Positions 23,801 through 35,106 of a stretch of 64,000 nucleotides of DNA are shown here, in pieces. Each line of letters opens with the position of its first letter. The first letter of the stretch is position 1. The position numbers and the translations under genes were made by a program. Under the pieces are notes generated by a model, which ran no database searches, was not told the origin of the DNA, and worked only from the letters and a program-made list of their open reading frames with translations. Source of the stretch: Neckera pumila (Eukaryota > Streptophyta > Bryopsida > Hypnales > Neckeraceae); NCBI GenBank assembly GCA_963969595.1, contig OZ018415.1:23689782-23753781 (forward strand). The letters are read 5' to 3'.

Positions 23801-26800
23801 CTTTGAACGGCTTTGCTTGCATTTCAATGATTTGTCTCATGCTGTCAGGACCAGAGAAGGTGGATCACAGAATACATTTGTGCATTTGCAGAACATTGAA
23901 GATCTGAAAACCGTTAGTTCAACCAGGATCCCTGTTTTCGATTTCGAGAAAAATAAGCGGAGCGGATCAAAGGAGCTTGTAGTCTCGGAAGATTGTGGTG
24001 TGGTCAGTCTCCTATCTTGGTTGCTCCGAATGATCTAGTTTTCTCCTTTCTTGCATAGGAAAGAGTTAGTGAGGTCGAGGTTCCGTGAAGGGATTTATCT
24101 GCAAATTATTTCGACTTCGTTTTCAATACTGGTGGGCTTCACAAAGGTGTGGATGGAGCAGGTTATTTTAGAGGGAGTTTACGCATTGCATCCCAACATT
24201 CGGCCGTTTTTGAATCTTTGGGTGGCTGTGGTAATGACGACTTTTTTGCCCATAGAATCTGGTTACAAGTGCTTGCCAAAATAGTATAATTTGGGTCTGG
24301 GTATCCTCTGTAAACACTTTAGGAGATATGTCTTGTAGACCACTCGAATAGAGTAGATTTTCAGTACTCCTTTGTGTAGGCCGGTACATGAAATTAACTA
24401 GACATTGGCGTTTTCCATCATAGACTTGTGGCCTTTTTCTTGAACGTGTTTCAGTTCTGCTTAACGGAATTCACTTTGACGTATCCCTAGGTTGGAGGTG
24501 TTCATTCTCATCTTGTTGCTAGAGTTCAAGGAGATCTAGAACAAAGTGGGCGACCCATATCACAGCAGGAAGTGATGACGACAGTTTTTCCTATGTTTGA
24601 ACAAGATATTGAACCTCATCTTGTACACGCTCATGTAAGTTGCTGTTATTCGTGAGTCCAATTGTGTGGTTGTTTATTTGGTCATATTCTTAGTCGAGGA
24701 GTAGTTACTCAAGCTTAATTTTAATATCTACTGCATAGCGAATGGCGCACCCTCTCTATCGTTTATTGATGTGTGTTAATTGCAGTTAAAAATTTCCAAC
24801 GACTTTGATCCTGTCCATTCTCCAGAGAGCTCAATGTTTGTACTTAAAAGCAGTAAGCAGGTACCGTTGACTTTACCCTTACACTCTTGTTCCTAACTCC
24901 ATTCTTCTACGGTCTTTAGCACTTAGTCAATATTCTAGTTGAAAGTCGTATTTGGCATTGATGAAACAGGTACGATTACGGATGGTTTTCCCTATTAATG
25001 TAGAAGGTCATGCATGCTACCTTGAGAATAATTTACTTTTTCGAAAGCCTTCATTTCATTGCTTAGGTCGCACTTCATCTTGGGATATATTCGTTTTGTC
25101 CAGGTATTGTTTGAGGAGATAGCAAACTTGTTGGATCCAGAAAAGATGGTCAAAACGGTGCAAAAATTTACGGACATATATTTTCACCTACCAGGACTTC
25201 CAAATAATGGCAACGGCTCAGATAGCAATTGGATTCGTGTTAGAAATTGTGAAGGAAGGTTTGCACTTTTGATCTGTGAGGTATTGTCCCAATAATCCGT
25301 TTTCAGTACTTGTGTTATAGCTCTGAGAATTTGTTGCCTCATCTGTCCACTGTTCGCCATGTAGGTGTTTTTCAGTTTCGTCGAAGCTCCTTGTCTTTTT
25401 CTGTTCATATTTTGCATTTTGCAGCCAATAAGAGAAGGAGATTTTATCATCCAGCCCAGGGTGGATTTTGACATTAGTGTTCGAACAGTGGCAGGACTTC
25501 TGACTCTTGGGTAAGCGAAATGCTTTCTTAGCCCAGTATAGCATCTAGATGAACTCTGCATTAGTTGACTCTGTTACACATGCTAACGAAGGATTTGCAT
25601 CCGACTTAAAGAACATTTGGGTTTTCAGGGTTGTAAAGTGTACAAAATACACTATCTTTCTAGGATTTGGACCGTTGCAGCCAATTTAGTCGGTGATTGC
25701 TGTCTTCAGTCTTCTCGTTTATTGCCATTAACCCCTAAAGGACCACAAGGCCACCAGGTGGCTTCTGCAACACGGTTTTTGCACCCCCGGTCCTTTAGGT
25801 GTTAAGAACTTCACAAGATATAATCCCAGTGCCCTCTATCATGCTTTCTTGTACACAACTTGAAGGCAGGGAAAACAATTTTTTAACACAAGGGATATCC
25901 TGAATTACAGATATCAAGCAGTGGCGTATATCGAGGCAATAGCAACCATCTACCAGGATGATAAGGTGATTTCTTAGCTCCTTATTCGCTGTCGTTGTCT
26001 TGCCCTCCCCAGTTTCTATTGTCAAATCCGGGCGCATACTTCTAATTCCTGCATGGACATGGAATGTGCGAATCCAGTCATACGTTGAATCAGATACGGC
26101 ATGACAATTGCATAATGTTTCATTGAATGCCCTCGACTACCATTCTCAATTGCAGTCGTTGGTGAGACTTAAGAGGTTACAAATCTGATTTTCTCGAATA
26201 TCTGATTATCTCTACTGTAAGTGATGAAGGCATATTATTTTGTCATATTTATTCTTGAACGCTCCAAAGCGTTAGGCTCCGGTTTCATAGTCACTGATGA
26301 AATCCTTCTTTGGTGGATATTGATATCATGTCAGCTTCTTATAGAAGTGGACCAGCTACATAATATTCCAACTCCATATATTCAGATCAAAGGCTCCAAT
26401 AAAGAGTCAGTGGCAGCTGCAGGATTGACTCTCAGCCTGGACGGCAGTTACACTACTTTGGTAAAGAAAATATTTATTCCGCGTCCTGGAATTAATCTGT
26501 TTCTTTTAACTATATATCTTGGTCGCAAGCCGGACGCTTAATCATCTGTATCATGAATGCCTATGCAGCCATACATTGAAATTATACTTGGAACGGGCCA
26601 AAATAGCAAAGGTGTGGAGGATCCACAGGCAGCTCGGCTCCAGGAACTAGTGGATTACGTTCAAGCCCAGGTTAGTTCGGAACAGTCTTAGGGATTTCAG
26701 ATTGTTTCTTATTTTTACCAATTTCACTCACTGTCTTACATGTGCTGTAATGTGCTTCCTGGTCTACTTGAATACGATTTTAAAAGTATTTTAGCTGCAC

Positions 26801-27621
26801 GGATTTATCCCTATTAGTGCGTGACTCTAATTTACCGAAGTGACACTATTTTAGATTGGTGCAGACTGAAATATCACTGTATTGCTCTAATTGCCACAAA
26901 ATTAAACTTGTAGTGACATACTTTTGCAGTTCACTCGAATTTTGCACCCTCAGTAAGAGAATAATTCAGTGTAGTCTGGAAGTTTTGCCTTGTCTAAGTT
27001 GCTGTGTTTTTCTTGCAGGGGGGCAGTGCGGGGTCTGATATTCTTGAAGGCCCTTCAGTTTCAGTTGAGTGCATCTTGGAGGATCTTGACATGCGGATCC
27101 GGAGACTTGAAAAATGGAATATGGTTCACACAGTGAGTGTAAATTCGACTCCATTGGATACCTTCTGAATGGGTTTTCTGTTCGTGGTTTAATAGAACAG
27201 TTTTGTTTGCTCATCTCTGACACTACCAACCCCCTCTCGAGATAATAGGGAGATGGGGCATGAAAGTCGGGGTTTTCTTTATATTGGAGGAGTGTCACAC
27301 AGTGGTCCTCTTGTACGCTGTATCACTCCGAAGTAATCCCGGGAAAGTCCTATTGATGAAGTGATCACGATGCTTACAATTTTAGTACATACGTGCCAAC
27401 TTGATAGGAGATAAGCAGTCAATTTGGTAGTCATACTTTGAACTATTTAACCATTATTTCTATGTTCTCAGAACGTTTTCTAGGTTACTCGACAGCAGAT
27501 GACGCTAGCAAAGCATAAGCTCATCCTCTCTCTGATTCCATTGCAGGTGTTATGGACCTTCTTCATGTCGGCCTTTGTGGGGTGCTTACTTTATCACCGC
27601 ACTCAGCGGTCACGTTCATAG
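17822..27621 (+). CDS. Tandem uridine-kinase-like/CYTH (TTM-type) tail-anchored protein
   Basis: Twenty-six exons join in frame to about 958 aa: 17822-17878, 18733-18845, 19548-19683, 19917-20015, 20185-20253, 20497-20631, 20717-20788, 20963-21018, 21218-21377, 21536-21700, 21850-21934, 22176-22415, 22598-22752, 22856-22898, 23247-23404, 23892-24002, 24162-24230, 24491-24634, 24786-24860, 25104-25280, 25425-25510, 25911-25965, 26335-26460, 26569-26670, 27019-27132, 27547-27621. Two modules follow each other. Each has a P-loop kinase domain (Walker A GPSGSGKS at 49-56, GPSGSGKT at 530-537; VLVEGTYALH and VILEGVYALH) and a CYTH-type domain (about 210-375 and 690-880). A linker of about 115 aa joins them. 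The last exon encodes a single membrane segment (FFMSAFVGCLLY) with a short basic tail, as in TTM1/TTM2, which are tail-anchored pyrophosphatases in Arabidopsis. Double-module plant relatives exist as far as I recall (an At2g01460-type protein). Substrate is unknown. The weakest call is exon 1: the ATG at 17822 gives an in-frame junction, but other starts are possible. Confidence 0.9.
17961..17981 (+). repeat. (GCT)7 in intron 1 of the TTM-like gene
   Basis: Seven GCT units lie in the pyrimidine-rich first intron (17879-18732). If the real start lies elsewhere, the tract could be in the 5' leader. Confidence 0.9.
25728..25805 (+). mobile_element. Miniature TTAA-flanked element, copy J (78 bp)
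   Basis: Between two TTAA tetramers (25728-25731 and 25802-25805) lies a 70-bp body. It starts CCCCTAAAGGACCACAAGG and ends CCCGGTCCTTTAGGTG, an almost perfect terminal inverted repeat, with a second short palindrome inside (ggccaccaggtggc). It sits in the intron between exons 21 and 22 of the TTM-like gene. This is the smallest member of the family in the window, reduced to little more than its ends. Confidence 0.85.
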
Positions 27622-28317
27622 CTATCAACCAAACCTGCCACTTAGATAACAATGTAAGCTGAAGCTGCAATGAGCTAAGCGCCGTTATAAACTCTAAAAT
27701 CATTGAGTTTGAGATTCCTGAGTCGCAAATCCGTAGTCTTGCGTCCAAATACTTGAAATGTCAAGGACAGATCGTTGAGCTTACATTAAGTGCAAAATAC
27801 AGTAGAGCAGTATACCTCAAACCTAGTTTTAATTCTTGTGACCGATTTAAACGCCCATAGCCATTATGCACGGCATTATTTTCAACCCCGTGCTCCTCAA
27901 GTGGTGTATTTGAGTTCCCCATTATTCACCGCAGTAGAGTTTCACCATCAAGTTTGAACTGAGTGTGGTAATCATTGATTAAATACCGAAATAAAGATTT
28001 GGTTAGCGCAAGTCTCGTCTTTGAACCTTGGGAATTCCGTAGTCTTGTGAGGCCCGGAAGCGAGCACGAATCTAATGTAATTACGCGACTTGTGAAAGTG
28101 CTTGTCTACTGTCCCCGCTGCCAGAAAGGAAGAATCCACAGCCCTCAATGTCGTCCTTGTTGGGGTTTTCTTTTGTTTTGTTTTTAGGGTTTTTAGGATT
28201 TAGGGTGGCAAGGACGCTGTTCAAAAAGTGGCTGATGGATGACTAGAGAAATTGACATCGCAAAAAAATAGGATCGCTTTTGATTTGCTACCCCAGTCGA
28301 CTTCTTGGAGTTACCAC
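27622..28317 (+). other. 3' flank of the TTM-like gene
   Basis: Probable 3' UTR and downstream spacer. An AATAAA polyadenylation-type signal lies at 27990-27995, about 370 bp past the stop. No other gene is seen. Confidence 0.45.
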
Positions 28318-30129
28318 TTAACCCGTAAAGGACCAAACACCACAATTTTTGACAACATAGCAATTTTGTGCAGCTCACTACAAACAAAGATTTTATTTTT
28401 TTCCTTGAAATTTTTATACAAGATGTGCCTGAGGAGTAGCTTTAAGGCCCAACAATTTATGTAACCTTTTTTTTTTTTTTTTTTTTTGATAACAAATGGA
28501 GACCACTATCTTAAGTGAAAAAAGTAACTACCAAGCCAAAGGTTGGACAAATGAAGAGAAGATGAGCAGCAAAAGGAAACAAAAAACTAAGTGAACATTC
28601 ACAGAAGAGGACCTTCTTTGTTCCATCTAATAGAGTAACCAACTCTAGTAGCAAGAATCAGGGATTGTAATCAAATACTAAAAAACTTGGTCCAAATCCT
28701 ATCTGAATGCTGAGGACTATTTCTAGAGGCAAGGTCCGTCTTAAGAGTAGCAACCCATCTTGAGTCAAGAAGGACACTCCATAGATTTGCATGGAAAAGG
28801 ATGGTGGGTCAACGGTCCTAGGCGAAAGCCATATGATTGCGCATAATCCAACATAACCATAAGGCAGCACCATGAACAATAGACCATATCATGTGAACTC
28901 TGTGGAACAATCTAGGAGTAGGAGTCCCAAAAATACATTGGATGGCATCCAATCTTTAGTGAGGGCCTAGAATTGGGGACGCACCACAAATATGATGCAT
29001 CATCAAAAGTGCAAAATCCCAAATTTCTTGGGATCTTGAGCAATCGAAGAACCTATGTAGAGGGGTCTCTATGACAAGAGAATTGCAACAAACACAATTT
29101 GCATCAATCCCTGGAGCAATTTGAGCCCGCCGTGAATTGACAACAACAGCATTATGTTAGATTGACCATATAAAAGCCGCCTCTTTCTATGGGCGGGCTT
29201 TGATCCAAATATCTCTCCAACGTGGAACATAGAAATCCGGAAGGAGAGTGGGCCATTTTGCTGCTATAGGACGCTTCAGTTGAGTTGAAGTCGTTAGTAG
29301 CTTACGACCAAGGGCAGCTGTATACTCCATGAGAGGTTTGCCATTAGACCACTTCTATTGCCTTAGATCACACTAAAAGAGGTGAATGGGTCCTGAGAAC
29401 AAGAGCTTGGATGGCCGTCTTCACCCTTTTTTGACTTGTGTAACACCAATTCTCCACATGATACCTCTATGGAGCGACACGGTTGTTACATCCGGAGAGC
29501 GAAATAAGTGTCTAGAATGAATGCCTACAGTTGCACGTATAGAATCACCCTCCAAGGAAATATCTCAAATTTAAGGACCGAATAACATAGGGTTGGGTTT
29601 AGACACCAACCATGTGATCTCTAGAAGTGTGTCACTGGGCATGAAGTAGAAGCTAGCCCAATTCCATATGGAAGCTAAACAAGACTGGTCAGTTAAAAAT
29701 TGAAGCTAGGAATGGGGGATCTGAAAGATTAGAAAGAACCAGTGGTGGAGTTCCATAGTAGTAAATGGAAACTCCTTTGAGATGGTCTCCCATTTCTTGA
29801 ACTCACTAGCATTAGCATCCTATAAGTCTCCAACGGTCCGAAGACCTGCCCTAGCTAAGACTTGTGCTTGATCAACAAGGAAATTATAATTGGAACCTAT
29901 AAAGCTTGTTGACCACCAAATGCTAGTGGAGAGAACCTCAGATGCATTAGTAGGTAGAAATAATTCAATGTGCTTCACGAACTTCTTCCACGCAGAAGAG
30001 ATGTGATTCCATATTCTCGACCCTTTGGATATCGATGGTCTTTGAACCATAAGCCATGCAACTGAGGAGAACCAAAACCCTGACTTTGGATGTGGTTTCA
30101 TAAGATGAATCCGGTATTAAAGAAGAGTC

Positions 30130-31061
30130 TTAACCGCTAAAGTTCCATGACTATGCTCTCACCAAAAACGCTCAAAAATTGCCATTTTTAGTACAAGTAC
30201 CAAATTTTTGAAAAAAACTTTTTTTGACACATGTGACCATAAGATCTTGTAGCATGGTGACTTGAGAACATATGGTAAAAATTTCAGGAATTTCCACCAC
30301 ATGGATTGCAAGATATAAGCATTCAAACTCACTAAAACCATTTTTTTGGCCCTACAAAAAACAGGGCAGCAGCACTTCACAAGCTCACTTTTTGATGAAA
30401 AAATGTCCAAAATGATGGTGCTTCTTTGGATTCCTTTTCCTAGACAAGTTGGCTACATGCTTGAAAATTTTCACTTCATTTGGAATTGTACAACATATAG
30501 GAAAAAATAAGAAAATAGATAGTAATAGAGAATGATTCAAAATACAAAATTGTCAAGAATTTAATTATGGAATTGAAAAATGGTAATTCCAATGGTTGCA
30601 ATGTTGTAATTTATAATCTACATCCTAGGATTTTATTTTTTTCACAAAATATTGAAAATTGAGTAAGATAAAGGACTTCAAAGTTTATTTTAGAGTAGAG
30701 AATCCATAATTGCCAGCAAACTTAAAATCTTCATAACTTCTGACTCATTGATCAAAATGGGATGATTCAAAGCTTTTTACCTATATATAACTCTAGAAAA
30801 CTAATTTCAAATTTTTGTTTTTGAAAAAAGTGATTTTTTCTGACCTGCCCGGACTGCCTAGTTACAAAAAAAAGTAACATATTAGGCCATAACTTTTGAC
30901 TCGTATTTCCAAATGTCATGAAATTTTGTGCATATGAAAGATATTCCTTGCCCCCACCTTCTATTAAAATTTCAGCCAAAAATATGGAAATCTCTAGTTG
31001 TACGTACCTGTCCAAAAAATCTATACGGCCAAAAAACGCATGTTGGTCCTTTAGGGGTTAA
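30130..31061 (-). mobile_element. TTAA-flanked TIR element, copy G (type 2), inside the LINE
   Basis: Ends are TTAA-CCGCTAAAGTTCC at 30130 and GGTCCTTTAGGGG-TTAA closing at 31061 (932 bp). On the minus strand, the LINE reading frame runs up to one edge and resumes at the other. Dropping the element and one TTAA joins the frame without gain or loss, which identifies TTAA as the duplicated target. Close relative of copy F (47465-48385). Confidence 0.9.
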
Positions 31062-31299
31062 GTCCACAGATACCAAGTTCTATGGCATACAGGATCCACT
31101 TAGCTAATAAAGCATTGAGGGACACTTCTGGGTCAAGTAGTTGGAGTCCGCCAGCTAATTTCGGCAAGTAGCAATCATCCCAACTGACCCTGGTCAGAGA
31201 CAAGTGTTCGGAGCCACTCCACAAATAGTTAAGCATACTACCCCTAGCTGTCCTAATTGCTTGAATAGAACCGCACCAAATTGCCATTAAATAATAAAT

Positions 31300-31553
31300 T
31301 GACTAGATCAAAAGTACGGAATATTGGTTCTCACATATCCTCCCCCCAGACTGGCTCAATGATTTTGGGATTACTTCGGCCCCTCCTCATTCTCTGTCTA
31401 AATTATTAGGAGCCCTTTTTGGTGTTTCATTAGAGACTGCGGATGTGGACTCAGTTCTACAACAAAAGATTACCAAGAAGCTGAACCAGTAGACTATCCA
31501 ATGCTTTTTTTTAGTCGGGCAAGCAATTGTGATAAACGCAATTCTCCTACCGT
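31300..31553 (+). mobile_element. Inverted 5' segment of the LINE
   Basis: This piece encodes reverse-transcriptase sequence on the plus strand (KLLGALFGVSLETADVDSVL, then VGQAIVINAILLPSIY). In L1-type proteins this lies just upstream of the segment found on the minus strand at 31287-31051. The head-to-head junction carries TCAATTTA at both 31297-31304 (complement) and 31553-31560, as expected from twin priming at a short homology. Confidence 0.75.
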
Positions 31554-32359
31554 CAATTTACATAACTTTTTACTACTGGTTAAAAAATTATTGCATGATT
31601 TGTAATTTTCATTGGTCCACAGGCAGCCTAGGTAGTTCAAAAAAATTCTTAAAAATCACTTTTAAGAAAAATAAAAATTTGAAATAGGTTCTTTAGATTA
31701 TGTATACGCAAAAAGCTTTGAATCATTCCATTTTGATTAATGAAAAGAAAGTTATGAAGATTCTTAGTTTGAGGGTAGTTATGGAGTTTCTATTCTAAAA
31801 TAAATTTTGAAGTCTTTTATTTTAATTCAATTTTTAGGTTTTTGAAAAAAATTAAAAACATTAGATGTAGATTGTTTGTTACAACATTGCAACCATTGGG
31901 ATTGACATTTTCAATTCCGTATCTAAATTTGTAAAAATTTTGTATTTTGCATCATTCTCAACTTCTTTCTACTTACTATTTGTTTCTTGAATGTTGTGCA
32001 ATTCCAAATGATCTAAAATTTTTCAAGCATGTAGTCAACTTGCCATGAAGAACGAATTCAAAGGATAACCACCATTTGGGAAATTTTTCATACAAATGTG
32101 ACCTTGTGAAGTGCAGTTGCCCAAATTTTGTATGGACAAAAAACGGTTTTTTGTAAATTTTGACACTATTATCTTGCAATCCATGTGGTAGAAATTTCTG
32201 AAATATTTACCACAACTTCTCAAACTAGTGTACTTTAAGATCCTAGGGTTACATTTGTCCAAAAATGTTTCTTTTGGAAAATTTGATACTTGTACTAGAA
32301 ATGGCAATTTTGGAGGGATTTTAGTGAAAATATAGTCTCTATCTGACCTTTAGGTTTAA

Positions 32360-34711
32360 AGTAGGTGCACCCATTCATGTCCATTTACCACATTAGCAAA
32401 AGTGCATAGTTTTTTCCTAGAATGTTTTGCATCCGTACATGATGACAAAATGAGGTACACGGATAGGAATGGATGCGTTAATCTGAGTGGCCTTCAGATG
32501 ATTTTGGAGTAGCATTGAGTGGCAATAAAAAAATACTTTTATTCCAAAATTCTTTTAGGGAGTTGCTTGAACGCATTTGCACATAGCAAAGTTGAAAAAT
32601 TCCTCATTTTGGTATTGTAAACTTTTTGAGAGAAGATGCTACAAATATAGATTGCCCAAAATGGCCTTTTTAGTGTATTTTGGTAAATTGTATTTTTTTG
32701 CCCTTGATCTGAATTTTAGATATAAAAATCATCTTTTATTACTTTGGGTCCATTTGGATCAATGACCATGGTCTATCAACTTTCTAATTAGAGAATGACA
32801 TTGAATTTTAGTTCACATCATGATGTTGGGCAATGGTTGGCTTGGAGTATCACTTTTTGGACACACTAATTACTTTATTTTTGTTTAAGACCTCCAAAGT
32901 TTGTCCAATTTGGTCATTTTTATCAAGTAAAAAGACCCTAAAAATTTTAAAAAAATCTATGCACTTCAACGAGATCAAGATGTATATTCCTAATTAGTTT
33001 TTTTTGAAAGATTTAAATTTTTGGATCTTTTCATAGTTGTGAGAAAAAATGCAAAATTTTGGGATTTACTGGCATCATATATAGTGCACAATTTATTAAA
33101 TTTTTTATTAATAAAATTAATTATATTATATATTGTACCACTTAATGTAAGTCACATCCAAAAATGATATTAAAATAAAATTATTTGATATTCCAAATGC
33201 TTGTTTTTGAGGATTCTAGGTGCATAGGACAAAACTTATTTTTTCAACTAAAAATTCATTAAAAAATCCTTAAAACTCTTTAATTGTGATGAATTTTTTT
33301 TGGTACATTACAAGTGAAGGTAGCTAAAACTACATTTTATAAAATCACACTTTATTATATTCAAAAGATGAAGTTGTTTGACACAATGCAGTGACGGACA
33401 TTATAATTTTGACAACTTTTTTGGTACCCCAAGCCGACCATTGCCTTGTCTTTTTTTACAATATTCACTAATATTGAAAATTGAAAATTTTTTAGGTACT
33501 ACCAGTATTATGTTTCCGCAATGCCCCTACAAATCTAAATCATTGATTTAGGGCATTCAAAAATTTAAACCATTGATTCAGTACTATGCAATAATATAGA
33601 TTGCTGCAAAGTACTAATGTCCACAACTACTATATGTATGTTTTTTCTAAATTTCCTACTAAATAGACAAAAGATGCAAAAGTTATGAGCAAAAAAACAC
33701 CCATTCGAGGGCAAGGGGACAAAAAATAGGACAAGTGTTTCTTGCAATCACCCCTAAATGCAGTTTTTACTCCAATTGAAAATTCATAAATTTCAATATT
33801 TTATAGCAATATAAACTTTGGGCCTATAATCATGGTGTGTTGATTTTTTAATTTTAGAATTGGTTATTAAGTTTTTTCCACAAGTTGTACATTTCACATA
33901 GTGACATTTTGAGACATGTCTCAATTATTGGTGACACAATAACTTTGGTTTATATCTTGATGTTCTATACTATTATATACATATGTGGTGTAACTTTTAT
34001 ATTTGTGAGTACATTTTGTATTTGATCTGAATTTTCTTCATTTTTTTCTTAAAAAATTCATAGTAATTTCAAAACTTTCCCCCCAAATTTGAAAATTTTA
34101 TAACTTATAGTAGACATAGACATATGACTTCGTCTTTGACAAATAAATTAAACTTTTTTCATTCATATCTAGTTGCAAAATGATAGCAAATAGAGTAATG
34201 ACAGTTGAGGATTCAAATCAATGGTCATGGGCTTGTCTATATAGAGTTAACGCTTGGAATCTTATTAGGGAGTTTGCGTTTTTTAGGTTTTCTTGTAAGG
34301 GACCCCTTACAAGGGGCTATCCCTTAAACGACGAACTAGTAACCATAGAAATCACCCCTTTGGATACTGTGGGAATCATTGCCTTTAAAAAATGCAAAAG
34401 CACTCATTGGAAGTCAAACTACTGTAGAGGACTCTTCCCCTTTTCACAACAAAACTTTTGAAGATGAATAGTTGGCTGCACTTCTGTCCTATACAAGAGG
34501 ATCTCTGTTATTCATTGGATGCCAAACGTCCACCACACAAAGTTTATGGGTTAAGAGTGTTATGTTGCAAGTAACCACTTGGCAAAGAACTCTGGGGCTA
34601 TGCTACCCAAAGACCTGTTTTCTGTGTCTTCAAAATGGACATGGCGTAAAAAGGAGTATATTTGTTAAATCCATTCCAAAAAACATATTTTTCGTCAAGA
34701 TTGCGTCCTTA
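32360..34711. other. AT-rich intergenic DNA
   Basis: No gene is recognised. A 93-residue ORF at 34180-34461 resembles nothing I know. A 20-bp palindromic stretch (cttgtaaggg/accccttacaag) lies near 34294-34316. Confidence 0.4.
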
Positions 34712-34841
34712 GAGCAGCCCCACTGCAATACACTGAAGCAACACTTTAAATGTTCTGCACCATTGATCTTAGAAGATCTTAGAAGATCAAAGGTGCAGAA
34801 CCTTTAGAGTGTTGCTTCAGCGTGTTGCAATGCGGATGCTC
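34712..34841. mobile_element. Tourist-like MITE (130 bp) upstream of DEX1
   Basis: The element is almost entirely one inverted repeat: GAGCAGCCCCACTGCAATAC... pairs with ...GTGTTGCAATGCGGATGCTC, and gcaacact-ttctgcacc on the left pairs with ggtgcagaa-agtgttgc on the right. It is flanked by TTA on both sides, the target duplication of PIF/Harbinger (Tourist) MITEs, and GAGCA ends fit that group. It lies about 265-395 bp before the DEX1 ATG. Confidence 0.85.
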
Positions 34842-35106
34842 TTAGGTTCTGTGTACTGTTTCCGCAATTGTCCATATGTTTCAATTGGAAAAAAAAAATG
34901 GGCATGGCGCGCCTCTCTTGGCGAGGATCGATGGAAATGCTTTAACAATAATCAAATCCCCTGCAGCCCTGCAAAGCACTCACGACTTGTTCTTCGTCGG
35001 GAGCTTGTCGAGTGCTCGTCTTCCTCGACCCGTCTTCGTCTTCTTCGTCTTCTTCGTCTTCCTGGCTTGCCATGTCTGTTGTGCCCTTGTAATTTCCTCT
35101 TTGGCC
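34842..35106 (+). promoter_or_regulatory. Presumed DEX1 promoter-proximal region and 5' leader
   Basis: G+C rises after about 34900, and the plus strand becomes CTT/CTC-rich (tcttcgtcttcttcgtcttc at about 35033), typical of plant leaders. No convincing TATA box could be placed. An open frame continues upstream from 34876, but homology and the signal peptide favour the ATG at 35107. Confidence 0.45.

Larger units (their letters stand above)
28466..31553 (-). mobile_element. 5'-truncated LINE (L1-type), minus strand, 5' end inverted
   Basis: A 21-nt poly-T (28467-28487) is the complement of the LINE poly-A tail. Minus-strand translation gives the C-terminal reverse-transcriptase region (31287-31051: SMLNYLWSGSEH, CYLPKLAGGLQLLDPE) and the zinc-binding RVT domain at about 29200-28900 (C-x2-C, then ETPLHRFFDC). 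Target duplications CAATTTATGTAAC (28453-28465) and CAATTTACATAAC (31554-31566) match at 11 of 13 bases. Stops occur throughout, so it is inactive. It is interrupted by TTAA element G. Confidence 0.85.
28318..32359 (+). mobile_element. TTAA-flanked TIR element, copy H (type 2), outermost layer of a nest
   Basis: Left end TTAA-CCCGTAAAGGACC at 28318, right end TGACCTTTAGGT-TTAA near 32345-32359. Left arm 28318-28465 and right arm 31554-32359 together align with copy A (8822-9545) and with the reverse complement of copies F and G near the right end (tgtactagaaatggcaat). The two arms are separated by a LINE insertion. Without it the element would be about 0.95 kb. No coding capacity. Confidence 0.8.

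Noticed and set aside
30130..31061. Interpretation of TTAA elements as Tc1/mariner (TA) or Harbinger (TWA) MITEs
   Set aside because: Empty sites from the LINE frame and repeat X show full TTAA in the host, and essentially all copies are flanked by TTAA; a TA or TWA target would not require this. Not fully excluded without more sites.
34472..34807. 111-residue ORF before DEX1
   Set aside because: It runs into the Tourist-like MITE and has no recognisable domain or splice partner.
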